Shown: one piece after another, positions 46,108 through 59,215 of the stretch
How the letters are laid out: every line of letters begins with the position of its first letter
Position numbering within the stretch: the stretch's first letter is position 1
Assembly: GCA_024516155.1 (NCBI GenBank)
Contig: JAJJXM010000042.1
Coordinates: forward strand, 186,001 to 250,000
DNA: 64,000 bases
DNA from: Pyronema omphalodes
Taxonomy: Eukaryota; Ascomycota; Pezizomycetes; Pezizales; Pyronemataceae
Reading direction: 5' to 3'
The notes under the pieces: model-generated
Told to the model about the DNA's origin: nothing
What the model saw: only the letters and a program-made list of their open reading frames with translations
Database searches by the model: none
Made by a program: the position numbers and the translations under genes

Positions 46108-46842
46108 TTAGAAAGTGGACCAAGACCAATCTCTAGGGACAGATCCGACATAACTACCCTTTGCAGTTTCCTTCAAAGCCTCAACAGCTCTAGGTCTCAT
46201 CATAACCGCACTAGGAGGACTTCCACTCAAAGAGCTAGCACTGCTAACACTTCCGCTTCTTCTCGCTGCTCGGACTCTTGCAATATCTTCCCAGCACCCA
46301 TCACAAACTCTACTGGATTGACCCTGGGGATGAACCCGACCAGTTTGACTGAGGGGAAGAAATCTCGCAGCGTGGTTGTGGCAGAAGACATTTCCACAAC
46401 GACGACAATGATGTCTTCGGACTACAAGTCCGAAATTCCGGGTACATGCGGGTGCATCGCAGATTGTGGCGAGTGAGTCTGGCTTCCAGTGCTCCCGGGA
46501 TGGAGGCCCGGTTGGTGCAGTGTCCTCCTCTGGCTCAGAACTTAAATCAACTGTGTCCGGTGCCTCGGAGGATACTGAGTATTCTGATTTAAAAAATATC
46601 TCATCGGAAGTAGGGCTCAAGGGCCGGGATAGAGGACGCAAAACTGCCGGACGGTAGAGAGGTGATTTTGGGGGGTGGAGTTGACGGCAGGGAACTGGAA
46701 GATGGGAGTTGTGGAGGCCGTGGGAGGTACCAGGAGGACTGGTCTGAGGAGATGAGCTGGTAGAGGAGCTTGTAGAGTGGATTGAGTAAATAGATTGGGT
46801 GCTGAGACGGCGAAGAGGAGGTTGGCTGTGAGTGGTGTACAT
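46108..46842 (-). CDS. FYVE zinc-finger protein
   Basis: A 244-residue single-exon protein. Residues 1-110 are Ser/Pro/Thr-rich and probably disordered. A FYVE domain follows at about 119-190: Trp119, C128/C133, the basic RRHHCRRCG patch (142-150) that binds phosphatidylinositol 3-phosphate, FCHNH (153-157, Cys plus His replacing one Cys of the usual eight), and RVCDGC (178-183). The WxxD-like lead (WKPD) is also present. The short C-terminal tail has no RING or other domain, unlike yeast Pib1. The expected role is recruitment to endosomal or vacuolar membranes. A T-rich, (ATG/AAG)-rich region lies 3' of it. It is the only well-supported gene between 36 and 60 kb. Confidence 0.88.
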   Translation of the reverse strand: MYTTHSQPPLRRLSTQSIYSIHSTSSSTSSSPQTSPPGTSHGLHNSHLPVPCRQLHPPKSPLYRPAVLRPLSRPLSPTSDEIFFKSEYSVSSEAPDTVDLSSEPEEDTAPTGPPSREHWKPDSLATICDAPACTRNFGLVVRRHHCRRCGNVFCHNHAARFLPLSQTGRVHPQGQSSRVCDGCWEDIARVRAARRSGSVSSASSLSGSPPSAVMMRPRAVEALKETAKGSYVGSVPRDWSWSTF

Positions 46843-48479
46843 TGTCGCGGTATTGAATGGATTAATTTGGGATTGTAGTTCTAGAGGATATCGTGAGACT
46901 TCTTTGAGGTCGCCGATATCGTTATTTTATGTATATTGTTGTTGTGGAGAGTAATGTAATTTGTTGTTGTTTGGTGAGATATGATGTGTTGATGCTTGTT
47001 ACAAACCCGGGGGAATCGTGATCTCTATATCCCCTTTGTAACGCGCACAAGAGTTCCTTCCATTCGAGGAGGGGGCCCTGTAACAGCGACCACATCCCTG
47101 TCGCCTCACCCTCCCCCCCCCCCAGCACTCTCTAGCACCACTTGCTATCACTAACTAGTCAAACCCTGGTCTCCTCTAGGCCTTCCCAGCTATCCCAGCA
47201 ACCTTGCCAGCACTAAATACAAAGCTAATCATAAGAAGAATAGTGGAGCCGACAGGGGGTTACAAACAGGGGTGTGATGGAGAGATAAGCAGAAACCCGT
47301 TGATTGGTTGAGAGAGAAATGGCTTATCGAAGAGGAAGGCCGATGGGCTCCGGGGGGTGGGATCATAGTATTATGGGGATGTATGCAGGAAGGGTTGCTA
47401 AGTGCTGCTTTCTCCTCCTCCGCCAGGCTTGTGAAAGTGCAGTTGCTCCTCCTTGGGGTTCTTTGGGGGGATGATGGTCTCTGGATGGATTTGATTTTTT
47501 TAAACATAAAGTTACACTCGTCAAGAGAAAACATGAAATATTTTTGTTTTGTTTCTTGAATATGTTATGTTTCCAGAATAATCACAAAAACTTCAGGATA
47601 CAGTAAAACTGTACACTTCGAGCAACACCCTCTTAGAAATAAAGAGTTGTCATATCGAAACAGACAACAGGAAAAACATGGCGACAAAGGAGATGTCCTA
47701 TCTTGTTGCTGACGCAGATCACGCATAAGCCCGCCGGGAAAGCCTTCACCCCATGCATATCAAATCCCCTCTGTGGAGTCAATTTTCTACAGGCAAAATA
47801 GAAGAACGAGAAGAGATGCAGGGCATTAATCTATTTCCTCGACAAGTATCAGACCATGATCATCATTTTTTTAGTATCCAGCATGTACTGTGATGAAGCA
47901 ACGCAGAAGAAACGCAGAAGAAAAGCAGAAGACCAGCAAGAACAAGAAGAGGAAGAAGGAAAAGAAGGAAAAGAAGTTAGAACTTCCAACAGGATGGTAT
48001 GTATTCCTGTATCAAAGCAACGGTTAATCGTGTATCATATCATCATAAGTTAACCCAACCCCAAGTTAACAAGCGAAATATGGGGGATTCTCACGCCTCA
48101 CGCAATTGCCATGCAGATAAGATCTACTCTAAAAAGAAAAGAAATGAAAAAAACAAAAAAGTCCAAAAAACACACTGATGATTGACATAAAACGCTTTGG
48201 GCTTTTTTTTTCTTTGTGAAAAAAAAAACGAGGCTGAGGTAAAAGTGTGAAGTTTAATTACCTTCGTCAGCCTTTCACTTCGACGATGCTACGGCTCAAC
48301 ACCTCGGGAGGAGCAGAAGAGAACAACGGCCGTTTCCCCGAGCTTGAATATCGAACTTTCCCTCTTCCCTTCTCTTTCCTAATTCCTTAGCTTCAATTTC
48401 CACGAGGAAACTAACCACCAACCTAAATCCCCTGCAAAGTAACGTTTATCGTCTGATGTCTGGGTGCTCGTCTCTCTCC

Positions 48480-48543
48480 GGGGGGAGGGTGTGGAGAGTA
48501 GGGGGGGAGGGGGTAGGGGGTAGGGGGAAGGAGGGGGAGGAGG
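48480..48543 (+). repeat. G-rich tract with quadruplex potential
   Basis: At least six runs of four or more G separated by one to a few bases (for example GGGGGGGAGGGGG then TAGGGGGTAGGGGG). This fits G-quadruplex formation on the plus strand. Confidence 0.6.
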
Positions 48544-49885
48544 TTACATCATAGCCTCCCCCTCTCCCTGAGAGTCTGGAGCAACTCGCCGCAGCATACT
48601 AAGCAAAAACGCAACTTCGTTTAAACTCTAGATCAATTTCCTAGCGCCCCTCATTAGCATGCTTCCAAAAAGAACGTTAAGATGGAAGAAGCTAAGTTTT
48701 ATAAATTATCACTCTTTCAGCTTAGTTTGATTTGCCTCCGGGTTTCCTCCGCCGCTAACAGCGAGAAGCAACGGGCGCTGCAAAGTTCAAACTGTGTTTC
48801 CTTCATAAGATTCATCCTACCTACCCTAGCCCTTAGCTTCGGAATGGAAGAAAGGATACTTGTACGGTATGTAACTTCACCCGGCTTGTCTGGCTTGTCT
48901 TGCTTGTCTGGCTTGTCTCTGGAGACCGGTGGGGGACCACACCGGAATTTCCGAACGACTAAGCCTCTTAACCACTTGCTACGCGTTGCGCATGGAGAAG
49001 GGGCGGAGACGGCTTCGGATATGTGTTTCCTGGGTTTCTGGGGTTCTCCGAGACGGCGACACGGGGCGGCGACACCGAATTTTGATGAGGTTTCGGTGAT
49101 GTGCGGGTTGTGAATAATACATAGGTTATGCTGTATGCTGCATGGTAACATAGCATAACGTAGTATAGCTCAACATAACATAGAATGACATAAAATAACA
49201 TAGCATAGCATAGCATAGCATAACATAGCAAAAGACTTCCCTTGAATCCTTTGCAAACTGGAAACTGGTTACCAATAAATAAATATCTGCTACTGTTTCT
49301 GAACGACAACAAAGACGATGGGTGCACTCGACACCCGACACCCAACATCGTCATCTTCATCACCATTACCATCGCTAAGGAGCAATGGAGCATTGGAGCT
49401 GTTCTGGCTATGTATGGTGCATAGATTGGCGAGACGAAACATGATGAGATGAGATGAGATGTGGCTGAGCTTCTGGTTTCTAGTCGCTGGTTAATGGTCG
49501 CTGGTTTCTAGTTGCTGGATGGGTGGTAAGTGGTAAGTAAGTGGCTGAGACAATACGCAATACGCAATACGCAATACGCCGACCATAGTTGATGGCAAAA
49601 TCAATGATGAGACATGATATGACATGATATTATACCTACCTACCTACCTACCCACCCACCATATAACAGCATATAGCTAGAGATGAGTCGATGGGATGGG
49701 GCAAGTGGCTGAGGTGGCGACTTGTCGCCGGTAACTAGGGATCACGGGAATGAGAGGGATGTTTACATATGCTGTATATGTATGTTGTTTATTATCTGGC
49801 CTGGTATCTTGGTGGCGTAGAGAGAATGGGATAGGAATAGGAATAGTATAGGTATATGGTGGAATGAAATAATTTGGGATGCTGG

Positions 49886-50063
49886 TGTATGTATGTATGT
49901 ATGTATGTATGTATGTATGTATGTATGTATGTATGTATGTATGTATGTATGTATGTATGTATGTATGTATGTATGTATGTATGTATGTATGTATGTATGT
50001 ATGTATGTATGTATGTATGTATGTATGTATGTATGTATGTATGTATGTATGTATGTATGTATG
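49886..50063. repeat. TATG microsatellite, about 44 copies
   Basis: An uninterrupted 178-bp run of the tetranucleotide TGTA/TATG. Because the unit is four bases, all frames stay open on both strands and give repetitive pseudo-peptides (YVCM, YIHT). Confidence 0.95.
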
Positions 50064-50869
50064 GACACAGGAAATATCATGGAAATATGGGAATATCGAA
50101 ATATCGAAATATGGCAACAAATCCGGGAATATGAGCACCTGAACTTCTAAAAAGGAGAGAAGAGTTATTCATGAACAGAGGTAAATAATAGTTAGCCAAT
50201 ATCGATGATTTAACTGGAGTCTGGAGTCTGGAGTCTGGGGTCTGGGGCCGTGATGGAAGCTACAGATTACTCCGGTATGCCCCGGATCTTGTGTTTCTAT
50301 GTGCGATTACAGGTGATGTTACCAAAGATCGAAACCAAGATCCTCCTGATATTGGTCTTGGAGCTTCCAATCAAATCAAATCCAGTCCATTCCAAGCCAG
50401 AATCTTCATATCCATATCCATATCCATATTCATGGCTGGTTGGCTTTTTTCCGTTTCTGTATTCTGTATTCTTCATCCATGGATGGTTGCTATCTGGAAT
50501 CCATACATCCACATCTCCACACATCGCACCACCACGTAACCCAGATAACCCAGCATCAACGTCGAGATCGAGATCCATTATCCCAGAACCGTGGTAAAGT
50601 TAAAACGTTATACCGTAATAAATATTTATTCCCAAAGCAGTTTTGTGGGATTCGATCTCTCGATATCATAAGAAATAAGGAATAAGAAATAAGAAATTCT
50701 ACATAAATAAAAACATAAACAAAAACAAAATAACTCCGAAACTTATTAACTTATGATCCCCAGGAACAGGAATGGTAGTTTTTTTTTTGACACTGAAAGA
50801 AGCAATGTAATCACACATGTGGCAACTAATAACTAACAACTATACATGTGTAGATATATGTATCAAGGA

Positions 50870-50893
50870 TTTTTTTTTTTTTTTTTTTTTTTT
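50870..50893. repeat. T24 homopolymer
   Basis: Twenty-four consecutive T. It could be a poly(A) remnant of a retroposed sequence in minus orientation, but no flanking duplication is evident. Confidence 0.85.
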
Positions 50894-52022
50894 GCTGGAA
50901 TATGTATGTTATTTGCTTCTTGCTTCTTATTTCTTGCTTCTTTTTTTTCTGGAACAGTTGATGTCGTTTAAAGTCAGGGTCCAAGAAGGTAGGATGTTGA
51001 AGGCTTGAAGCATGGAACATGGCAAAACCGCTGATCACTTATGTATAGTTTATGCAGATCATACGGTACACGGGGAAGGCAGAGACAGAGACAAGACAAT
51101 GACATGGCTTTGCGGACGGCGTAGGATTGACAGTTGGTTGGTTATAACCTTGGTGAAGCTTGGTGAGCTTGGTGAATCTTGAGATTGTATACAGCAGCCG
51201 TATACTTGACAGGTAGGCTGCAGACAGGCTTTCCATACCTACAATCGCTAAAGTACGTAGGAACCTTTTTGCCCCAAACGTCGTTCATGACGGATCGCGT
51301 GAGATGATCCCCCACGACAGGTTCAAGATCTGATTGCGTGCTTGGGATCATCAGCGACGAGCGATGATAGGTTTCCAGAACTTCTGGATGTGTAACAGTA
51401 ACTTGATCTTTAACACAGAGTATGCCGTCCCTTGCCGTCGCGAAATCTGGGGTATGTGTACGGTACTACGGTGTACCTGTTTACCTGTTTACAGATGGCC
51501 TGTCTAATACAAGACAGGGTCCTGTTCATCCGATGGCATATGTAAGGTTAAGGTTAAAGGCGAAGTCTTGACGGACCCTGATTGTCCTGATTGTCTTGAT
51601 TATCCTACCAGTCCTGCCAGTCCTACATCTACCCCTCTGTCGTTTCAACTTTCAATAAACTTCTAGATCATCACGGCCAACAGGCCACAACAGCAACCAG
51701 CTTGTTTTTTTTTCTCCCACCCACTTCGGATATCCCGATACTCGGTTCGGTTGAATAGCTAGCCCAGGCTCCAGAGCCGGTTCTTGTAACTGTACCTCCC
51801 TCCATGTTTCTTCAAAGTTCAAGCGATGGAAGCACGTTTTTTTTTCTAGCTTTTTTCTTTTTCTTTCTAGTTTTTCCTCGCTTGTGGAAACCTTGGTCGA
51901 GCTTATGTACACATGGTTTATACCAGACGAGGGGAACAGAACGGAATATCCGCTTATTGTGGGTGCTGCGTTGCTGTGCTGCTGCGTTTCTGCGTTTCTC
52001 CGTTTCCCGGAAAGCTGTCTGT

Positions 52023-52116
52023 CTACATACGGTACCGTGACAAAAGTGACCGTCACTTTTCTGTGCTAAGCGCCGCGCGGGGTGACGGTCACTTTTGTCC
52101 AGCACCTCGTATGTAG
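52023..52116. repeat. 94-bp interrupted inverted repeat
   Basis: Inner arms ACAAAAGTGACCGTCAC (52040-52056) and its exact complement (52082-52098) are separated by 25 nt. Outer arms CTACATACG (52023-52031) and CGTATGTAG (52108-52116) also pair, with an 8-9 nt internal mismatch. It may be a foldback/MITE relic or an expressed hairpin. Confidence 0.7.
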
Positions 52117-53986
52117 GTCTGCAATATCGCGACATGGCCATCTTTCGGGAATCGTTTACGGCTGTGATTCTTTAGATTCTAGGGACATATGTACACTGAC
52201 ACTGGACTCTGCTACACTATATCGGGGTTTACATTTATTGGCGTATGTAATCTGTACAGACATCAAGAACTTCCGGAACTCTTGTATGTACATAGGCTGT
52301 GGGAGCACCAAGGATATCAGGAATGTGAACCGAAAATGTTAAAAATTAAAAAAAAAAAAAACAAGAGTCAAGACGGGGGATCGGGTCGGCTTCTCGACTC
52401 TTCGGGCCAAGTGTCCATATCCATATGTATGTACGTAGTTCAGAAATCGGCCCGATTGACACAAAATGGTCAAGGTCATGATTGTCTTCATGGTCTTGGT
52501 ATAACCCCGTTTCGTGTCTATGTATTGATCCGACTGTCCGTGCTCGCCACATACACCACGAAGTTGAGCGAGTATGCATGTTGAAATTCCGGGAAACGCG
52601 AATCTATGTAGGAGGAGTCTACATAGGAGTCTAAGATTGACGCTTACATCATAGTGGTACCTTACACCCCTCTCTACCTTACACTCCTACTTCTACCGTC
52701 GAAGACAAAACAAAATATTTTTGCTGTCTGGGCCGGGGCTTGAGACTTGAGTTTATGGGGATATTGAAACCTAGAAGTCTCACATTTGCGGATGAGAACG
52801 GATTTCCCGATACATACTGAGAATTATACGGAGACTTCAAACCCCCTTTACATCCATTCATAGCAGTATTCCATGATTTCCCTACCTCGGAAAACGGGCC
52901 TTTCCCTTCCTTTCCTTTCCCCGAGACAACGCCAACGCCAACACCGTCGCCATCGCGATTCAAGATCCAGTTTAACTCGGTATAACGACTTCTCCGATAT
53001 AATGGCCACGTCTCGCCACTTCTCGCCACGACGAAACATCTCGCCAATCTTGCTGGGAAGGTACCTGGTAGATAGATTCCTTCCCTACGCTGGATGTATA
53101 GGATGTCATGTCGGACATCACGGCGAAAGACATCGAACACCATGAAGCTACGTAGTGGCTAGTGGCTAGTGCAGTGGCAATTATGGATGTCGCGCGCCTA
53201 CGGGTGGCGTTACATACGTCTATGTACCGACCTACATACTTCACACAGCGGCCAGCCTCGATGTAACTAGAGGTTCAGGGCGAGGGCGAAACCGGGATGG
53301 AAATAAGCTTGCTACTGAATTGCGGGGAAGTTTGATGTGATGGCGAAGCTATGGCTTAAACTTTATACAGGCACCAAATCCCGGTGTCCGGAGTAGAGGC
53401 GAGAAGATGAGGGCCTGGATTGTTTATGAGGCCTATGTTTTGGTTGGTGCTTTACACCTCTACACCCTCACACCCTTCTGTGGGTTGTTTTTGGTGATAT
53501 TCAAAGAGTAGGTGGAAAGAACTCGAAATGATTCATTCTTCATCATTCTTCAAGATCTGGAAGTATGTAGTACAGATATACGGATCTGTATACATACATG
53601 CATATTCTATAGCTTCTATAGATAGATGGAGGTTACATAAAGGTTACCATCGGAGGTTACCTCAGATGCGATGATGAACCGTGAGATAACAAAGACAACC
53701 GAGATCAGCTTACGGTCCAAATCTGAAGTTTTTGGAAGTCCAGTCCCAAAGCCCTCGATTTTTGGTCGGCAGCTACATAATTAGGCAGCAACATTGAGAT
53801 GATGAACCCTAGATACATGGAACCAAGGATCAACGCGCGTCATGATCTTCGTATTTATGGTTGCATAAAGCGGAACCTCGTGGAGTCATAAATAACTCAG
53901 CCAGTTAAAGAATCTTACTCGTCCGAAATAAGATGAAGCTTCCCGTTGGTATTTATCAACAAGTTCTTTGCTTTTGTTTTACAAAA

Positions 53987-54700
53987 TGTTACATATAAAT
54001 GTTGATGCCCCCAACGTCAAAGCCTGGAACTTTTATGTAGATCTCGGTGATCTCACGGTAATCCTTCGGTACACGGGCCGATGATCGGCATATCGGCATG
54101 TTACGTTTTGGCATGAGCTTAACTGAGCATACCGGTTTCATGTTTATGAGCTTGATATGGCACCGTATTCCTTCCGTAACTCGTTGATCTTTGAGATAGA
54201 TAGTCATACAGCTCGGGGTCGGTGTTTGGTTGGACAAAGTCTTGCCGGTTTCGGACAATCGTTGGAATGTCGGATTATCTCTGGGGTAATGTCGGATTAT
54301 CTCTGGGGTAAGAAATGACCATTAGCCGGTAGATCAGCTGAACCGAGTGTCAGGCATATCGGTATATCAATATCATACGGCCATGGTCAAAGAAGTAGCA
54401 GAAGAATTAAGTTCTCATGATCTGCAACCGATACCGAAATATCTGGGGTGGATCCAGGGAATAACTTGATCTCTAATGGACTCGCTTCTACCGGCGGGAA
54501 CTTTTCAGGTAAATCTACACGCGATCCGTCATGGTTAATAAGAAAAACAACGTCGGCTTTACTTGTACTTGCTCTATAGATTATTCGGGGAGGATATGTA
54601 CGGCGGCAGAAGGTTTTCGGTTCAAACCGTCCGGAGTCGACCGAAGGAATTCCGGTTGGGAATTCTATATAAACCGGTAATTTAATCCTTATGCCCACCG
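53987..54700 (-). other. Possible degraded or multi-exon gene
   Basis: Two minus-strand frames look protein-like. The upstream one (54387..54698) contains LPVYIEFPTGIPSVDSG, ADVVFLINHDGSRVDLPEKF and SPLEIKLFPGSTPDISVSVAD. The downstream one (53989..54325, entered after a stop) contains MTIYLKDQRVTEGIRCHIKL and YREITEIYIKVPGFDVGG. Between them a 22-bp direct duplication (54266-54309) shifts the frame. Neither starts with a convincing ATG and no splice pair was found that joins them cleanly. No family is recognised. Confidence 0.25.
54266..54309. repeat. 22-bp tandem duplication
   Basis: AATGTCGGATTATCTCTGGG plus GT, present twice in direct succession. Because 22 is not a multiple of three, it changes frame in the putative relic at this site. 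Confidence 0.85.
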
Positions 54701-57700
54701 GATGTCAGTAAATCTTTATACTTTGTATCCCCATAGAGCTTGATGGCCGGTCAGGTTAAGGTTAGAAAAGCTCATTACTTGCAGCTGTAGGCAATCAATG
54801 TTGGATTCTAGATTAGATACTTCCAAGCTCATCGGACTCTACCGTCTCCGGAGGCAAGCCGTACGTAACCTGGCGATGGTCCCGACGATGAGGCGATGAC
54901 TTTCATGTACTATATGATAACCAAAAGCTAGATTTGTACTCGAAGTCTTCAATAGGGTGTAACCCCGAACCCCAGGGAGTCCCGCAGATCTTCCCTGCTG
55001 CCTATGTATACATACTTTCATCTCATGCTCAATAGCCACATGGACGAAAACTTTCTGTGTCTATGATATGGTATGTATTTTGTTTTAGCATAACCTACGG
55101 GTATCTACATATACACACATATATACCCACACATTCCATCCCAACCTCATCCCAACCTTCTTTCTAAACTGTCAATATGCAACCCAATCCTCATCGATAT
55201 GTAGAATACTCTAAAATCTCTGACCGCCGCCTCGATAAAGTCTCCGCCATCGCGGCTAAATTCTTGCATACTCTCGGTACTATATGGTGTACATGGAAAA
55301 CTCCCCGCGTGATCCGCCGGCATCCAATATCGCCCAATGTTCAAACACCCTCACCGCTTATAATTTCTACTCGGCACTTTAATATATCTTCCTCTATCCA
55401 TACTATACACCCTATCCATCGTTCTTCACGGTTATAATTCTGCTAAGAAAACGTGGAAGCATGGATGGCAAGGCAAGATGGGTCATGATTAATAGACGGG
55501 ATTCGCCCTTCGATAAGGTGGTACTCTTGGCTATTATACAGCTGCAACAAGCAGCCAGCACGCAAGATAGAAATGAAGGCTTCTACATAAATATTCTATG
55601 CTTAATCACCTCTTTCTTACGCTCTAGTGAAATCAATCAAGTTGCAAAGTACGCATTCTATGATGTCGTCCAAAAGGCTCCAAGGCCAGGGAATAGGAAA
55701 GAACCAGTCCCTATTTCGAAAGGTGAATCTCAAATTGTTCAATATATATGGTGCCAATTCCCTGGCTATATATGGTGTACCATATTATATACTTCTTCGA
55801 ATTCCATGTAAGCCTCCACGCTACATATGATATACTGGGATACACCATATCTGCCTGAAGATATGTCGTGTTATGTACAAGGATCACCGTCGTTTCACAA
55901 AACTGAAATATATGCAGACTCGGAATATTCAGGCATTGTATGTAAGCTAGAGAACTAAACAACTGCACCATCTCAAAACCACAACGGAGGGAGAATTTCC
56001 AAAAAGAAAAGAAAAAAAAAAGTGCAGTTCCGATTTCCTCCTTGACATGTGCACACACTCACTCACATATGTCACATATAGTACAGTATACATGTATCGG
56101 TTAATAACGGCCTAAAAAGCTGCGGCCGACGGTACGAGTAAAATGAATATCATAAATCCTCTTCATCATCACCATCAACTGACGGAAGCCCTTGTTCCTT
56201 CGTTTTTCCCTCTCCTCGTTCTAGTTTCAACTTTTTAGCACCATCTATGTATCATGGATGATTCGTCTCGCATATTATCTGGGCCGTTGGCTGTTTTATT
56301 TTTTTTATGACAAGATTTAATCACAAAAACCTTGTGTTGAGATAAGGTTGCAGGTTACATGTTGTGTATGTTAGGTTGTTGCGTTGCATATACATACATA
56401 CAGACATACAGATTTCGAAACACATGGCACGTGAAATTTTGGGATTGCATGTACATACATACATACATATGTGAAAATGGATGGGAACGGATCGGTGGTA
56501 TCCGTGAATGCGGAGTTAGAAGTCTGGACGGGTAAGGTGAAGGAATATACATCATGTGGGCAACCGTCACTCTGTCGCTTTACTGTTGCTTTACTGTCGC
56601 TTCGCTTCGCTTCAGCAAGGAGGTATGTGGAGTTGCAACATATGCGTGGCGACGTCAGAGGCGTGGGTAAATAGGTGAGGAGCACCGAGGAGGAATTATG
56701 AGGGCTTTGGGTTAGGGCAGCGTTTGCGGGGTTATGAGGACCACGGTGCGATAAGCTCTGATGATGCAACGGGATAGCTTGTAGAGCTTGTATCTAAAGC
56801 ATCGAATTATTGATGTGCTGTCCAGCTTCACTGTATCGAATAATTGTTAAGATTGAGTGGCATACAGAGCTCCGCGGTGATGGTGTAGGGAATTCCATGG
56901 GCTTCAAGGATCTTATTCGGGGAAACTTCGGGTTCTAGAAGGCTGTCAAGGAACTCAACAAGGTTCATGATGATGACGCTGTAGATAGAGTCAATTCTAC
57001 TTTGAACCCTATCGACATCAAATCATCGCCCATTACGAGTCGCGATATTGAACTCCGCGGTTAGGGTACCTAATTTCACCCAATACTACTATAATGCGTG
57101 TTGTCACTCAGAGGATCAAGCCTCGCCCGAGTCCATCTGAATGCGTTGGCTTTGACAACTTTCATCGATCTCGTCATCCCGCTCCAACTAATGGAAGTGC
57201 TGATTTTAATCAATTTACTTGGGATAGATAGATGAATTGATTAATGGAATCCAATCGGCTGAGTTAAGGCTTTTGGATTGACAACGTGCGTTATTAAAGC
57301 CCCAGATGGGGGTGGCTCAAGGGCTGACTCAAGGTTGACACTTCATCAATCTCGAAGTCCATCCACGGCAACCGACTGGATACCACTCTTCTCGTCTGAC
57401 TTGCTTAAGAGATAAAGTGGTTTTCTAGACCCGGTAACCTCAGTCGCACGCAAACCATGAAGATCACGAGGGCGATTTCTGGAGCCGAAGGTACTCCGCG
57501 AAAAGGCTAGGAAACAACTGAACTGTAAAGTCCGGAGATGGAAGGTTCGGAGCATCGGTGGAAGTTGCAGAGTAGCGGCGTAGTAAAGGGAATGACGAAG
57601 TTTAGGATGTTGGAAATAAACTAAGGATTAGGGTCAATTCAAAGTTGACAAACATGCATCAGCTATCTGTTAGCTTCATTGATTCTCCGCAATCCACAGA

Positions 57701-59172
57701 GGCTGGAACTCTCATCTCAGTTCTCGAGTATCTGTGCCGCTATCGAGACTCGGTAAACAAACCGATGAACTTTTGGTGTCAAAGAGTGGTCACGAGGCAC
57801 AAGAGTCAAAAACGTGGGCTCTGTGATGGACGTTAAGGATGCGATTTGATAGTATGACCTGTATGTATGTTTTAGTACGATGTTTACCAGCCTCCTGGAT
57901 ATCAGACGTCAAAAATTTTAGCTTCGTCTCTTCGCCAAGTCCATCAACGTAATATAGTTTACCAGCCTTTTAAACGGCGCTTGATGCGCTTTGACCACAG
58001 TAAGGCTCAAGTGTTTTAATCCAATTACTTAACAACATCACTGTGTAGCGTGCCCTCATGAACTATTCTATGCAAAATAACGTTTATCACTGTTAACTAT
58101 CTGCACCTATCATGCAACCCACCAAAACTATGAGGCTTGGTGCAGAAGTTTTCTCCGGGGAACCCGCCACGCCCGGGGAGCCCGTCATGCCCGTCAACTC
58201 GCTAGGCAAATCCGCCGAGCCTAGCTAGAGTACTTTTCTCAGAAATGATCTACAAAATAATGTTTACTACATCTTTGTAACCGTTACCATAAGCTACTTT
58301 CCTAGTCTACAAATTGCATAATTTCTGCAGACTGCAACCTCCGAGGCTACTACTCCATGCCTCGCCGTTATAGCTAACTGGCCGTTTCTGCAACCACACC
58401 GAGGCTATTCATTAGGCTGCATTTAATGCATATCGTCAAATTCGCCAAAGCAAAATATGACGAAACACAGCCATTGGCTTGATGAAGATCAGATTAGGGC
58501 TACCAATGACCGCCTTGGCCGGGGCCCGATTACTTTACTACTGTACATACCTCAAGTACATATGTAGGTATCTGGAGCTCGACTTAATCTACATAGGGCC
58601 AACCGATATCTACATCCGTTACACCGCTCATCACTAGAGTAGGAGTGGCCGAGGGACGGCACTTTCAATCCTCTTCAACCGCCTCCAACAAGCCGCGGAC
58701 GCTCAAACTTCATCAGTGTGCATATGTAGCATCCGAAGTTGAAAGACCGGTGCCGTGTATGTAGTAGAGATACCCTACTGCCACCTAAAGCCATACATAG
58801 ATATATCCGTAAAACCGCAGTCCGTCCGCGGGCCGTATTTCCAAAGCTCCTGGCTTCTATCTCAACGGTTATTGCATGCTGAGACGCTATAAAACTTCAC
58901 TATGATAATGCATTTTGTCATTATGTAGGCGTACTGCATGGTGTGTAAGTATCTAGGTACTCTAACATAGCGTTACAATAGGGTGAATCTCAACCGAATG
59001 GATGATGGATGATATTCCACTATGTAAGTAGATATGTATGGTGTGCCATGGATACCCTTAATACATACATACACTCATCCGAATATTCCGAGCTTGTGGA
59101 TACTTAGTGAGCTACAATGATATCCTGCAATAATTATTGGAGATGATCTAAGATGTACATTACAGTACGAAC

Positions 59173-59215
59173 AGTTCCCCACGCTTGGAGATTTCATCTC
59201 CAAGCGTGGGGAACT
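59173..59215. repeat. Perfect 19-bp hairpin with 5-nt loop
   Basis: AGTTCCCCACGCTTGGAGA (59173-59191), loop TTTCA, then its exact complement (59197-59215). Such a long perfect stem with a short loop is not expected by chance. There is no T-run after it, so it is not an obvious pol III or intrinsic terminator. Confidence 0.75.

Noticed and set aside
49677..50150. Frames of YIHT or YVCM repeats on both strands
   Set aside because: Direct translation of the TATG microsatellite.
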